Source: Halioglobus sp. (GTDB lineage: Bacteria > Pseudomonadota > Gammaproteobacteria > Pseudomonadales > Halieaceae). Taken from it: 64,000 bases of DNA. Each line of letters starts with the position of its first letter. Position 1 is the stretch's first letter. The notes below the pieces were generated by a model that made no database searches, was not told where the DNA came from, and saw only the letters and a list, made by a program, of their open reading frames with translations. Positions 1-9,482 of this stretch are shown here, one piece after another. The DNA lies in assembly GCA_002699145.1 (NCBI GenBank), contig PABK01000008.1, forward strand, positions 1-64,000. Direction: 5' to 3'. Position numbers and translations under genes: made by a program.

Positions 1-197
1 CGAGAACTATCGGTTGAGAGTGCTGACCCACTGTGGGTGGGACGGGATTATCAATCGGGTACGGATGAGTGCCCATCCCCCGTTAATTGGGTAGAGCCCG
101 CTTCGCTCCCGCGTCCAAATTGCTCCTGGGGTCGCAATTTGTGAACCTGGGATACGCTCGCCTATGGCTCGCTAAAGAACAACTCCAGCCCTTCGGG

Positions 198-240
198 CCA
201 AACAAAAAAGGCCACCCGATGGGTGGCCTTTTTTGTTTGG
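198..240. terminator. Perfect inverted-repeat hairpin, probable original tRNA-Pro terminator (bidirectional)
   Basis: ccaaacaaaaaaggccaccc-gat-gggtggccttttttgtttgg: 20-bp perfect arms with A/T runs on both flanks; directly abuts the tRNA 3' end copy in attL. Confidence 0.85.
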
Positions 241-282
241 TCGGGACGACAGGATTTGAACCTGTGACCACCACACCCCCAG
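237..282. repeat. attL: 46-bp direct repeat of the tRNA-Pro 3' portion (prophage left boundary)
   Basis: ttggtcgggacgacaggatttgaacctgtgaccaccacacccccag is identical to 49309-49354. Confidence 0.95.
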
Positions 283-469
283 AATGGCCGGTACAGAAAC
301 GATTGTTCTGCGAATTCAGTGACTTAGGCGGCCAGCTTGAGCATCTAGAAAATCGGATTATCGACCCGGCGCACCTCCTTTTTTAACACCACCTCCGAGA
401 GAGAAATTATTTTGCTATTTTTCTCCATCAACGCTTGACTATTGGGGCCAATGGCCCTATATTAACACC

Positions 470-961
470 ATGCCCGGCGATAACCGCAAGGGCGAAACCC
501 GAAAGGGCGAAGCTATGAAAAACCTGACCGAAGACCAGATCATTGAAAAGGCGCTGCAAATCCTTGAAAGCCGCATTTTCAATGGCGACACACTCGACTC
601 CCCTGCCGCCACTGTCAACTTCCTGAAGCTGAAGCTGGCTGGTCGTGATCAGGAAGCGTTCTGCGCGATCTTCCTGAACTCGCAGCGTCAGGTGCTGGAC
701 TTTGAGGAAATGTTCCACGGCACGCTGGACGGCGCGTCAGTCTACCCCCGCGAAGTCGTAAAGGCCGCCATTTACAAGCGCGCGGCTGCTGTTATCTTCG
801 CCCACAATCACCCCTCAGGCCCCGCGGAACCCTCAGCGGCTGATTGTAGCATCACCAGTCGCCTTCAGGACGCGCTGGCCCTCATTGATGTGCGCGTGCT
901 GGACCACATCATCGTCGGCGGCGCGAACAGCTACAGCTTTGCAGAAAACGGCCTGATATAG
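470..961 (+). CDS. radC: RadC/JAB-domain family protein
   Basis: FAHNHPSGPAEPSAAD matches the HxHPSG...SxxD JAMM-type RadC signature. Confidence 0.88.
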   Translation: MPGDNRKGETRKGEAMKNLTEDQIIEKALQILESRIFNGDTLDSPAATVNFLKLKLAGRDQEAFCAIFLNSQRQVLDFEEMFHGTLDGASVYPREVVKAAIYKRAAAVIFAHNHPSGPAEPSAADCSITSRLQDALALIDVRVLDHIIVGGANSYSFAENGLI

Positions 962-1008
962 GCCACCACTCAAGGGGCCGCAAGGCCCCTGATCCACTAC
1001 CCGAAAGG

Positions 1009-1284
1009 ATGAGCGAAATGAACATTAGCGAGCACATTACAGATAGCGACTACCCCACCCCCGGCGATCATGTACGCATGGCCAGGATTCGGGATCAGCA
1101 TAAGCTGCAGGAAGTCAGTGAACTGCTTGAGGAGCTGGCCGGCCTGAAGGCCGACCACCCCCACAGCTTTGAACTGTGCATTGACACCGGCGCCATCCAG
1201 CGCATCATTGACACCCTGCAGGATGAAGTGTTCAGAATACGAGATGAAGCCCACCGCGGCGCTGCCGCCGGAGACTGGACGTAA
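1009..1284 (+). CDS. Hypothetical phage protein
   Basis: ORF co-directional and closely packed with radC and downstream ORFs. Confidence 0.55.
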   Translation: MSEMNISEHITDSDYPTPGDHVRMARIRDQHKLQEVSELLEELAGLKADHPHSFELCIDTGAIQRIIDTLQDEVFRIRDEAHRGAAAGDWT

Positions 1285-1475
1285 TGGAAACAGAACAGTC
1301 ACGTTGCACAGAATGCGGGAAAGTCCGGGATCCCTCGCAACTGAATGGCCGGAACCCAATGGCCGCACCTGGCCAGCAATTCACGCGGGCATACTGCAAG
1401 AATCTAATGGACTGCGACAGTCCGCGATGCGCGGACATCATCAAACAGCTTCAGGAGGCCATGAAAAGTGAGTGA
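1284..1475 (+). CDS. Small hypothetical protein, Cys-containing (CTECG...)
   Basis: Overlaps the flanking ORF ends in operon style; Cys pairs suggest a zinc-ribbon. Confidence 0.5.
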   Translation: METEQSRCTECGKVRDPSQLNGRNPMAAPGQQFTRAYCKNLMDCDSPRCADIIKQLQEAMKSE

Positions 1476-1791
1476 AGAACGCGGAAAGCACGAAGTGGAT
1501 AGGCCGGGTGGACTGCCCCCGGGCACCCTGCTGCGATATGCGGACCCCGAGTACCAGGCGCCCACCCCCCAGGATGTCAGAACCCTGAAGACAATCAGCG
1601 GCATGACCGGCCGGGAGCTGTGCGCACTGGTCGGCATGGAAGACCATCGAACCTGGCGCCGATGGTCGCAGGAACCAGACCAGGCTGGCCATAGGCAGAT
1701 CCCGTATGCGGCCTGGCGGTTGCTGGTCCTGGAACTCGGCCTCGTTCGGCACCGGAGCACCGGTGTCAAGGCATCGCCGGAAGACGGCTAA
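1468..1791 (+). CDS. Putative HTH-type phage regulatory protein
   Basis: MTGRELCALVGMEDHRTWRRWSQEP reads as an HTH-like segment; operon overlap. Confidence 0.5.
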   Translation: MSEERGKHEVDRPGGLPPGTLLRYADPEYQAPTPQDVRTLKTISGMTGRELCALVGMEDHRTWRRWSQEPDQAGHRQIPYAAWRLLVLELGLVRHRSTGVKASPEDG

Positions 1792-2004
1792 TCCATACAT
1801 CTGGCCGAATCTGTATGCCACGCATCGGCACACTCGCTGATACCCTTGACGCACTCCATAGCCAAACAGGATGGCCACCATGGTGCGGGAACGCAGGGAG
1901 CGCAGGTGCGGAGAAAGGCGGCGGACGGACCGGCGACTATTCCCCGAACTCAGGACATACAGAAGGGTCAGCACGCGGCGCAAAGGCGATCGCCGGCAGG
2001 CCCC

Positions 2005-2232
2005 CTAAACCTCGACCAGCTCGAAATTGAGTGCGGGGGCTTGCCCCAGAATCTGGCGCCCCTTGATGAAAACCGGCGTGCCACCAGGGAAACTATCGCC
2101 AGTGACCGTGACAGATCCACCCCCGGCCACCAGCACGGTGCTGGTACCGTCGCCATTTACAGTCTGGACAGTACCGATCTGCTCGGGATCCTCCGGGAGA
2201 AGGCCCCGCAGCTTGCGCCACGGATTGAACAT
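2005..2232 (-). CDS. Hypothetical phage tail-region protein
   Basis: Stop/start overlap with the 2232-4127 ORF. Confidence 0.6.
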   Translation of the reverse strand: MFNPWRKLRGLLPEDPEQIGTVQTVNGDGTSTVLVAGGGSVTVTGDSFPGGTPVFIKGRQILGQAPALNFELVEV

Positions 2233-4127
2233 TAGATGCTCTCCTCATAGTGGCGCAGCAGGTCGACGTTCTGTCGCACAGTTAGCGCTACACCACCGTT
2301 TGAAACCCGCGCGGCCTCTGCGGTCACCGCAACTTGACGGACCAGGCCTCGCCAATCAGGCACAAATACACTCGCCACCTCGCCGCCCACTTCAACCAGC
2401 GCGCCAACCTGGACCAGGCCGCCCAGCGCCGGATCCAGCGGCAATTGATAGCTCTCCGTCGATCTGCGCGCAGAGTCGGCGAGCGCAACTATCCCCCTGG
2501 CCTCTGCAGGATTTCTGTCGGTAATCAGCGGATCCACCACCTGCGGAGCCCGCGGCTGACCGCTGGTATAACGCCGGATCACCTCGGCGTGGTACGGCGC
2601 GACCGTGCCGCCCGCAACATACACGCCATGAGCGCCCAGGCTGGGCAACTTCCGGCTGGCAGTTTGCAGCATGACGGCCAGCGGGACCTGGTAGGCAGGC
2701 GCAATCGAATCCAGCTCCCAGGGTGGGGCCGGGTAAAGTCGGTTGACTATCAGGCGGTCGATCGCAGGATCTGTCAACACGAAACCCCCGGCAGCTCGCG
2801 CTATCCGCGCCACCGCCTCCACCGGAGTCAAATCCTGATATTCCCAGGCTCCCGCCGGTACAAACCAGTCCACTGCATTCCACTGCAGATCCCAGCCAGG
2901 GGGAAGCTCCTGCAACGCCAGTTGCTGCGCGTTCAGGCTGGATGTCTCGGTATACGTCCGTCCTGCGGCGTAGGGCGCCGCCAGATAGGCGGACCGTGAC
3001 CGGCCGGTGATGCGCGCCTCGTTCTTGCCAAACGACGTCCTGCTGTCCCATGCGTCCACGAGGATGCGCCAGGTGACACCGTTAACACTGACGTCCACCT
3101 CCACCGGCTCCCCCTCTGGGCCCTCTACGAGCGCCCTGGCGGCGCCCTTGGCAAGCACCGCCGAGAAGCCCCAACCGAACTGATCATAGCTGCTGGTGAG
3201 GCTCAGGGAGCGCGCTGGCACGTCCAGGCCGTCTGATACTCGAATGATCTGCGCACTATTGGCCACTATGTAAAATCCCAGCGTCGGAATGGTGAAGGTA
3301 TTGTCTAAATTGATCGGGCCGGGATAGTCCGGCCACTCGAACTCCAGCGTGGTATCCCGGGACCCTGCCGGCCCCCATGGAATGCCCTTCCGGGTGTCAA
3401 GCACGCCTGCCACCCCTGCAGGCATTGTGGCAAAGCTGTCTTTCGGCTGGATCGGGTGGTGCGCGAATGCAGGCGCCAACACATACAACGATGTGCCTCG
3501 CTGGCTACGCCTCTCACTGAACTCGAACAGTGCCTGCCCAGGATCGGCCCCAGCCAACGCTATTGGCAGGTTCTCGTTACGCCGCCACAGCCTGGCGTGC
3601 ACAGCGGAGCTATAAAAAATCGTCGCGGCAGACCGATCCTTCCAGGGCGTTCTCACCAGGAACGGCGCGCCCCACGCTGCGTCCACGTAGAAGGCCGCCA
3701 CTTCCCAGATCGCCCGGCGACCCTCAATATCGCGTCTCGCTCCCTGCGAGTGCAGCGCACTCACAACGGCTTCCTTTGCCGCAACATGATCCCATGACAA
3801 GGCCCGCCCAAGCTCCAGAATCCGCGGCGCCGAATGCAAAAACGACCTGCGGTGATCGAGGATGCCGTTGGCCTTCCTGGAGGCGAGCCGCCGCAGCAAG
3901 TTCGCCGTCGTGCCCCGCCGAAACGCCGCCGTAACTGCCGCGTGCTTTCGTGCTGGAGCCGGACGCCATGACAGCCCCACCTGAACGATCACCCCCGGCG
4001 GCGGCGGATAGACGAGACCATCCCCACCGTCAGTCAGTTCAAATTGGGCCGCCGTGGCAGGTGGGGCCGTATAGCCGCCGCGGGTAAATCTGAATTGGGC
4101 CGCCGTGGCAGGTGGGGCCGTGTACAT
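2232..4127 (-). CDS. Putative phage tail/baseplate protein with N-terminal duplicated 17-aa motif
   Basis: 631-aa ORF in the tail module; YTAPPATAAQF repeated twice at the N-terminus. Confidence 0.75.
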   Translation of the reverse strand: MYTAPPATAAQFRFTRGGYTAPPATAAQFELTDGGDGLVYPPPPGVIVQVGLSWRPAPARKHAAVTAAFRRGTTANLLRRLASRKANGILDHRRSFLHSAPRILELGRALSWDHVAAKEAVVSALHSQGARRDIEGRRAIWEVAAFYVDAAWGAPFLVRTPWKDRSAATIFYSSAVHARLWRRNENLPIALAGADPGQALFEFSERRSQRGTSLYVLAPAFAHHPIQPKDSFATMPAGVAGVLDTRKGIPWGPAGSRDTTLEFEWPDYPGPINLDNTFTIPTLGFYIVANSAQIIRVSDGLDVPARSLSLTSSYDQFGWGFSAVLAKGAARALVEGPEGEPVEVDVSVNGVTWRILVDAWDSRTSFGKNEARITGRSRSAYLAAPYAAGRTYTETSSLNAQQLALQELPPGWDLQWNAVDWFVPAGAWEYQDLTPVEAVARIARAAGGFVLTDPAIDRLIVNRLYPAPPWELDSIAPAYQVPLAVMLQTASRKLPSLGAHGVYVAGGTVAPYHAEVIRRYTSGQPRAPQVVDPLITDRNPAEARGIVALADSARRSTESYQLPLDPALGGLVQVGALVEVGGEVASVFVPDWRGLVRQVAVTAEAARVSNGGVALTVRQNVDLLRHYEESI

Positions 4128-4136
4128 TGAAGGGTC

Positions 4137-5561
4137 CTATACGCTGGCCAGCGCCAGGCTGAACGCGAGGGGCATCTGTAAGAAATCCACATCTATCGAA
4201 TCGTGCACTGAGTTGACTGCCGTGCCATTGAGCCGGGTACCAATCAGCACGACGTCTACGCTGTGAGAGCCCTGCGGGATCTCTGCTATCTGGTTCGCCC
4301 AGTTTTGAATGGCCGCGTTTCTTGCCCCATACAGCCGTGTGGAAGTACCGATTACTCCGCCCAGAGAATCCCGAAATCGCAACTCGATAGCAGCATAGTC
4401 CCGGTCGTCGATCTGGCTGCCAATCCAGCTGCGTAGAACCGCATGCGTACTCCCAGCCGGGATGTTCGCCCCCTGAACCAATACGCCAAAGCTGACGTCG
4501 TCAGGTCGCGCCCCATAGCTGCCAAGCGCCCCGTTCGCAGTCACCTCCCAACTTCCTTGCTCTTCGTTCCAGCCAGTCAGGTCGCCGCTCTCGAAATCAC
4601 CATTCACGAGACCGGCGGACGTGGCGGACGGAAGCGCCGTACCCACCAGAAAGCTCAAACCTATACCGTCCACACCGCCATTGTTTGTCCCGGTTTCCGC
4701 AACCATCCAGGCCCCCAGCCGGCAGGTGACTGCACCGTCAGGCACCGGGGCTATGGCTTGGACAAAATCCTTGCGTTGCGCATCCGTATCCGGCGGCCCC
4801 AGTACGGTGCCGCCGATCAGCTGCGACCCGGCGTCGAAAAACTCCACGTAGACCCAGCCGGTGTCGCCGTCAGTAAACCCAGTAATGTCCCAGCCTGACA
4901 GATGATAGGCCACTGCATTCGCAGGTATCGTAATCGCCTGGTCGATATTGACCGTATCACCACTGCTGCTACTGCCCCTGCACGCATAGGTGCCTTCTGC
5001 AACGTAGTTGCCGCCAGCGGTTACATCTGGACTACCCTGCTGGACCGTCCATCCAGTCAGATCACCCGTTTCGAACCCACCATTGACCACCCCGGCGTCC
5101 TGCCACTCCCATTCTCCGGCACCGTCGGGGAACCACACAGGAGTCATCGGCGCATGCGCCACCGGGCGCCAGGACTCAACCGCCTGAAATGTTGCCGTGC
5201 CGACGGCCCCGGTATCGTCACCCCCGTCGGCAATCCACCACGACGGCTCTACGGCGCCGCTGTTGCCCGCCACCAGGCACACGTATACGTAACCCTCATC
5301 ATTTGGAGCCGGCGGCCGGATCCGGTCTCCGATGGAATAGTCAGTATCAGGCTGCCACACCACACCATAATCATCCAGAGCCACCACAATCACCGGATCC
5401 TGCATGTCAGGGATGTCCAGGGTGAAGGTGCCATCCGGGCCGCTCATCGTCTCGCCGACCACCTCGCCGGCTGTGCTCGGATCATAAGATACTGCCACCA
5501 ACCGGCGCGGCACCCCCGCCTCCTCGATCGTGACCGTACCCTCTATCCGACCGTACCCCAT
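4137..5561 (-). CDS. Virion-associated protein with two CBM-like jelly-roll repeats
   Basis: NGGFETGDLTGW and NGDFESGDLTGW repeat units; N-terminal GTVTIEEAGVPRRLV resembles a carboxypeptidase-regulatory-like domain. Confidence 0.7.
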   Translation of the reverse strand: MGYGRIEGTVTIEEAGVPRRLVAVSYDPSTAGEVVGETMSGPDGTFTLDIPDMQDPVIVVALDDYGVVWQPDTDYSIGDRIRPPAPNDEGYVYVCLVAGNSGAVEPSWWIADGGDDTGAVGTATFQAVESWRPVAHAPMTPVWFPDGAGEWEWQDAGVVNGGFETGDLTGWTVQQGSPDVTAGGNYVAEGTYACRGSSSSGDTVNIDQAITIPANAVAYHLSGWDITGFTDGDTGWVYVEFFDAGSQLIGGTVLGPPDTDAQRKDFVQAIAPVPDGAVTCRLGAWMVAETGTNNGGVDGIGLSFLVGTALPSATSAGLVNGDFESGDLTGWNEEQGSWEVTANGALGSYGARPDDVSFGVLVQGANIPAGSTHAVLRSWIGSQIDDRDYAAIELRFRDSLGGVIGTSTRLYGARNAAIQNWANQIAEIPQGSHSVDVVLIGTRLNGTAVNSVHDSIDVDFLQMPLAFSLALASV

Positions 5562-8500
5562 CAGTCCGCGTCCCCTCGAACCTGCAGCACGAACTGGTCA
5601 TTGTCTTCCTCGGCCTGGCCGGTTGTGACAGTGCGCGCAATCCATATCGGAGCCAGGCAGCCCTCGGTATTGAAGCGAACCACATTGCCGTTGGACCAGC
5701 CTGTGCCCCAACCAGCAGCGCGTATTACAAAATAGGGGAAGCCTGTGTTTACGTTCTCGGGCGCCAGGTCGACGTATATGGACCCGGTCGCGATAATCCC
5801 CAAGGTCTCGCCGATCACATCGAAAGTTGACGTCGAGCGAAAATGGATGGCCCACTTTTCAGTGATCGCGCCGCGGTTCGCAAACTCTATCGGCCAATTG
5901 ACCAGATCATACTTTGCAGTAGTGTCGTCGCCGATGCGCTCTGACGTCCAATTAGGCTCGCCACTGTCCCAGCTGCGCTGAGTGAAATAGTCGAACACCC
6001 GGGAGTTGATGTCCCCCCAGACCAGTGCAGAACTCACGACGGTTTCATCCGCGGGAAAATCGTGGACCAGCGGCGCGAGAAATGACAGCTCGCCACTGAT
6101 TTGCACATCATTGATCACGCTCATGTGCTCGATGCGGTCCTTGATGTTCAGAGGCGTGGTCAGCGCCGAAGTGTCCGCAGCCTGCAAGACTACGGGGTCC
6201 GCAAAGGTCACAGTCCCGGCCTCAAGGTTCGCCGTATACTGCGCGGGGTCCATGGCCACACCATCGGCATCAAATACCAAGATGCTTGCCTGGTGGTCCC
6301 TGGACAGCGACACCACCTGGCCGTCCGTTGGTGTGCCCGCATTCGTCTCTGCAGTATGGGACAGGACTACCACGTCGCCTTCACGATAGACCGGCACGCG
6401 GCCGTCGGCGGGAAGTCGCACAGGGTTAAGTCCGATCAGCTCTGCGTCGAGCGGAAGGAAGGAAAACAGTACGGCGCTGTATCGGCCAGAGTCGTGGTAA
6501 ACGTACACCGGGTCAACTCCGTCAGTGAACACCAGGTCCACCACGCCAGTTTCCACGTTCACAAAGCCATCCACCGACGCCCCGGTGATCGTCCCGTCGA
6601 CCCCGGCCAGTTCGCTGATCAAATTTCCCTCCTGGTCGGTCACTGTGATCGACAGAGACTGCGGGCGCAGCGGCTTGCCTGGCGTCCTGAAAGATATGCG
6701 GTCCACAGCAAGACGGTCATTAAGAGTAAGCGCCGCAACTACATCCACACCCAGCGGGGCGCCCGCCGGCCACGATTCGAGACTTATCGTGCGGTCGGTG
6801 TAGTTGACCGTACCCACCGCGGTGGCCGCACCGGTGGTCGACTCAAAGCCGGTATAGATGATGCCGTCTCGATCCAGGTACAGATTGCCCGCCCAAGTAA
6901 ACAGCAACGACCCCGGCACAAGATTCCTGACGCTGGCGCCAGGTAGCAGATCCAGGGTGACGGTTTCCTGTGGCACTACCGTCTGCCCGGCAGCGTCGGA
7001 TGGCCCGGCCTGCTGATAGCTGATAGTCACCGCGCCGCTCATCTCCTGTCGCTTGTTAACCGATGATGATGAGTAGCCGCCACCTACCTGATATTGCCTG
7101 CTTCCAAGGGTGTAGGGACGCAGCAGCTCTACGCTGTAGTCGCCCGTGGTGTAGTTGATCGTCCCCGTTGTGCCCGTACCGCGCAGGCTTCCACCGTTCT
7201 TGCCGAACAGCCAGCCGCCGGACCCATTGTCCACAACAGTCTGCAGCTTCGTGTATTGCTGACCGCTTGTGGTTTCGGACGTAACCAGCCCACCCAGCTC
7301 GACGCTGCCAGGCTCCAGGGGAGCGTTTGGTATAGTCCCGCTGATCACTCCATTCGTAAAGCTGGGACTGGCAATTACTTCCTCGTCTGGCACCGCGAAG
7401 TCATAATCCACAGTGATGCTGGTAGCATCATCGGGCAGAGTTGTGGGCTTGAATCGGATATAGCCCGATGCGTAGTCCACATAACCGTCGCCGTCACCAG
7501 CCAGGATGCCGGTGTCCGCAGTGTCATCCAGCGTCTTGGTGACCGCTCCGGACTCGTACGTCACAACAACCGTACCTGGCATCAGGCCAGGATCCGCTGT
7601 CAGCTCTATCTCACCTCCGGCCGATGCGATCGACCCGGATTCTTCAGTGGTGTCATCGGCCAGATCTATGATGAAGCTGAAAATTACTGCTGATCCGACG
7701 TCCGGGAGAGCATCGAGGGTCACGTTTATTGTGCCCGTCGTGAAGTTCACAGTGCCCGCGCCCAACCCCTCCAGGACGCCATTGCCGGGGTCGCGCAGGT
7801 CGTACCACTTGCCCAGAGCCATGTAGCTGACAACCGTGGTGCCTGGCCGCGGCTTCGCATCCGGGAATGTGCGGATATAGTTGAACGCACGGTTAACCAG
7901 CGTCACCTCCTCGCTGGTGGAAAGCGGCTTGCCCGAAAACAGCCCGCCCGGCATAAAGATCGCGCTACCGCTCTTCGTACCAGATCCGCTACCGCTATCC
8001 CTGACCCCCTCGATCAAGCCGGTGTCGTGGTCCAGGCTCAGCTCAGCGAACGGGAAGCTGCCGCTGGTGCGAGTCAGCGTGCCGCTGCCGTCATCGTCGT
8101 AGGTGGAGCCCTCCATCGTCAGCTGGACCGTGCCGCGAACCGCCGGACGGACCAGGTACCCGCGCACGTTAGCATCATCAAGGTACTCCATCTGCACCAC
8201 TGACTGTGTGTAGTTGGACGCTGCGGCAGCCCGAATGTCCCGCGGCTGGAGACCCATCTGTTGATCAGTCAGCGGGCTCTCTGCCTGGGCGCTGGGCACC
8301 AAGCTGGAGTAGATATCTGCCACCTTGATGCCAAAATCACCAATGCTGGCCTCTTCCACCGACCTGGACGTGCCCCAGTATCTTGCGGCGTCCGCCACCT
8401 CCGTGGTGTACACGCCTGAGTGCGGGCTGGTGGGGCCTTCTGGTCGGGCCTCTCCGCCGACAAAGGTGTAGTCCAATGGCGCACTGATGCCCAGGTCAAG

Positions 8501-9067
8501 CCGCCGGCGCTCAAAATTCACCAGGTTGCTGCCGATAAGTGCGGTGAATGTCTGGACCTGCGCGTCAACTTCAGTGATGCGGACAAACTGCTGTGTTTCG
8601 CCGTCCGGCAGCTCGAGCAGGTAGACCTCGCCCACCTCCGGCACTGGCTGCTCCTCTCTCTGAAATCCTACCAGCCCACGCTGGCCCTCGTACTGCGTCC
8701 CCAGCAAGTCCCACTGCGCCGACGGCCCGCGCACTACGTAGCTTTCGATGCGCTGTTGCGCAGCATCGCGTTCGTCATCTTCGCTGCCTGCATCGAACAT
8801 GACCACATGCACATTCGAATCGGCCGGCGGCTCTACGATGATCGCATGTGCGCCGAGGTAAACATCGGCGTTGTTTGTGTTGACGCCGACGAAAGCCTTG
8901 CGCAACGCCACATCACCCACCGTCCGGTCCAGTCGGCTGATGTCGGGAAACAGGTTGTTTATTTCGCCGTCGACTACCTCACGCCCCGTGGCTCGTCCTC
9001 CGCCATCGCTTTCATCCGTCAGGCGTTCGCTTTCATAGAGCTTTACGTTTTCCGGGTTGATTGCCAT
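5561..9067 (-). CDS. Large phage tail/virion structural protein
   Basis: 1168-aa ORF in the tail module; beta-rich repetitive GTVNFTTGTINVTL-type segments. Confidence 0.75.
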   Translation of the reverse strand: MAINPENVKLYESERLTDESDGGGRATGREVVDGEINNLFPDISRLDRTVGDVALRKAFVGVNTNNADVYLGAHAIIVEPPADSNVHVVMFDAGSEDDERDAAQQRIESYVVRGPSAQWDLLGTQYEGQRGLVGFQREEQPVPEVGEVYLLELPDGETQQFVRITEVDAQVQTFTALIGSNLVNFERRRLDLGISAPLDYTFVGGEARPEGPTSPHSGVYTTEVADAARYWGTSRSVEEASIGDFGIKVADIYSSLVPSAQAESPLTDQQMGLQPRDIRAAAASNYTQSVVQMEYLDDANVRGYLVRPAVRGTVQLTMEGSTYDDDGSGTLTRTSGSFPFAELSLDHDTGLIEGVRDSGSGSGTKSGSAIFMPGGLFSGKPLSTSEEVTLVNRAFNYIRTFPDAKPRPGTTVVSYMALGKWYDLRDPGNGVLEGLGAGTVNFTTGTINVTLDALPDVGSAVIFSFIIDLADDTTEESGSIASAGGEIELTADPGLMPGTVVVTYESGAVTKTLDDTADTGILAGDGDGYVDYASGYIRFKPTTLPDDATSITVDYDFAVPDEEVIASPSFTNGVISGTIPNAPLEPGSVELGGLVTSETTSGQQYTKLQTVVDNGSGGWLFGKNGGSLRGTGTTGTINYTTGDYSVELLRPYTLGSRQYQVGGGYSSSSVNKRQEMSGAVTISYQQAGPSDAAGQTVVPQETVTLDLLPGASVRNLVPGSLLFTWAGNLYLDRDGIIYTGFESTTGAATAVGTVNYTDRTISLESWPAGAPLGVDVVAALTLNDRLAVDRISFRTPGKPLRPQSLSITVTDQEGNLISELAGVDGTITGASVDGFVNVETGVVDLVFTDGVDPVYVYHDSGRYSAVLFSFLPLDAELIGLNPVRLPADGRVPVYREGDVVVLSHTAETNAGTPTDGQVVSLSRDHQASILVFDADGVAMDPAQYTANLEAGTVTFADPVVLQAADTSALTTPLNIKDRIEHMSVINDVQISGELSFLAPLVHDFPADETVVSSALVWGDINSRVFDYFTQRSWDSGEPNWTSERIGDDTTAKYDLVNWPIEFANRGAITEKWAIHFRSTSTFDVIGETLGIIATGSIYVDLAPENVNTGFPYFVIRAAGWGTGWSNGNVVRFNTEGCLAPIWIARTVTTGQAEEDNDQFVLQVRGDAD

Positions 9068-9477
9068 TAGGGTGAGTCCTTAACAATAAGATTCAATGTG
9101 ATGAAGTAGGGGTGGCCATTAGCCTGCTGGTGCATCGCCAGGCGATAGACCGGACGGGCAGAAAATCCGCGCTTCCCACCAGTGCGATCGAACACGACGC
9201 CAAAGGTGCGACCATCCACCCAGTCCAGGGTCATGGTGTCACCGTCAGCAAGTGGAATTGCAGCCAGCGCGTGCAGCTGCTGAACTGTCGACAGAGATGT
9301 CCAAGAGCCGTCGCCGGAAGCCAGCGTCATGGGCCTGCCTTCGGGCTGTGCGTTCTCTTCCACAACCAGGGCGCCGGTGATCGTGGGCGTAATGTTCTGG
9401 CCCACGCCAAAGCCCTCGAATTCATCCGTCCACTCGATGTCGCCCGGCAGCGCGATGCCGGCCAAAGTTACTGCCAT
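9067..9477 (-). CDS. Phage tail-associated protein
   Basis: ORF between tape measure and large tail protein. Confidence 0.6.
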   Translation of the reverse strand: MAVTLAGIALPGDIEWTDEFEGFGVGQNITPTITGALVVEENAQPEGRPMTLASGDGSWTSLSTVQQLHALAAIPLADGDTMTLDWVDGRTFGVVFDRTGGKRGFSARPVYRLAMHQQANGHPYFITLNLIVKDSP

Positions 9478-9482
9478 TGTGG

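Noticed and set aside
87-386. ORF across attL
   Set aside because: Crosses the terminator and tRNA fragment; no coding evidence
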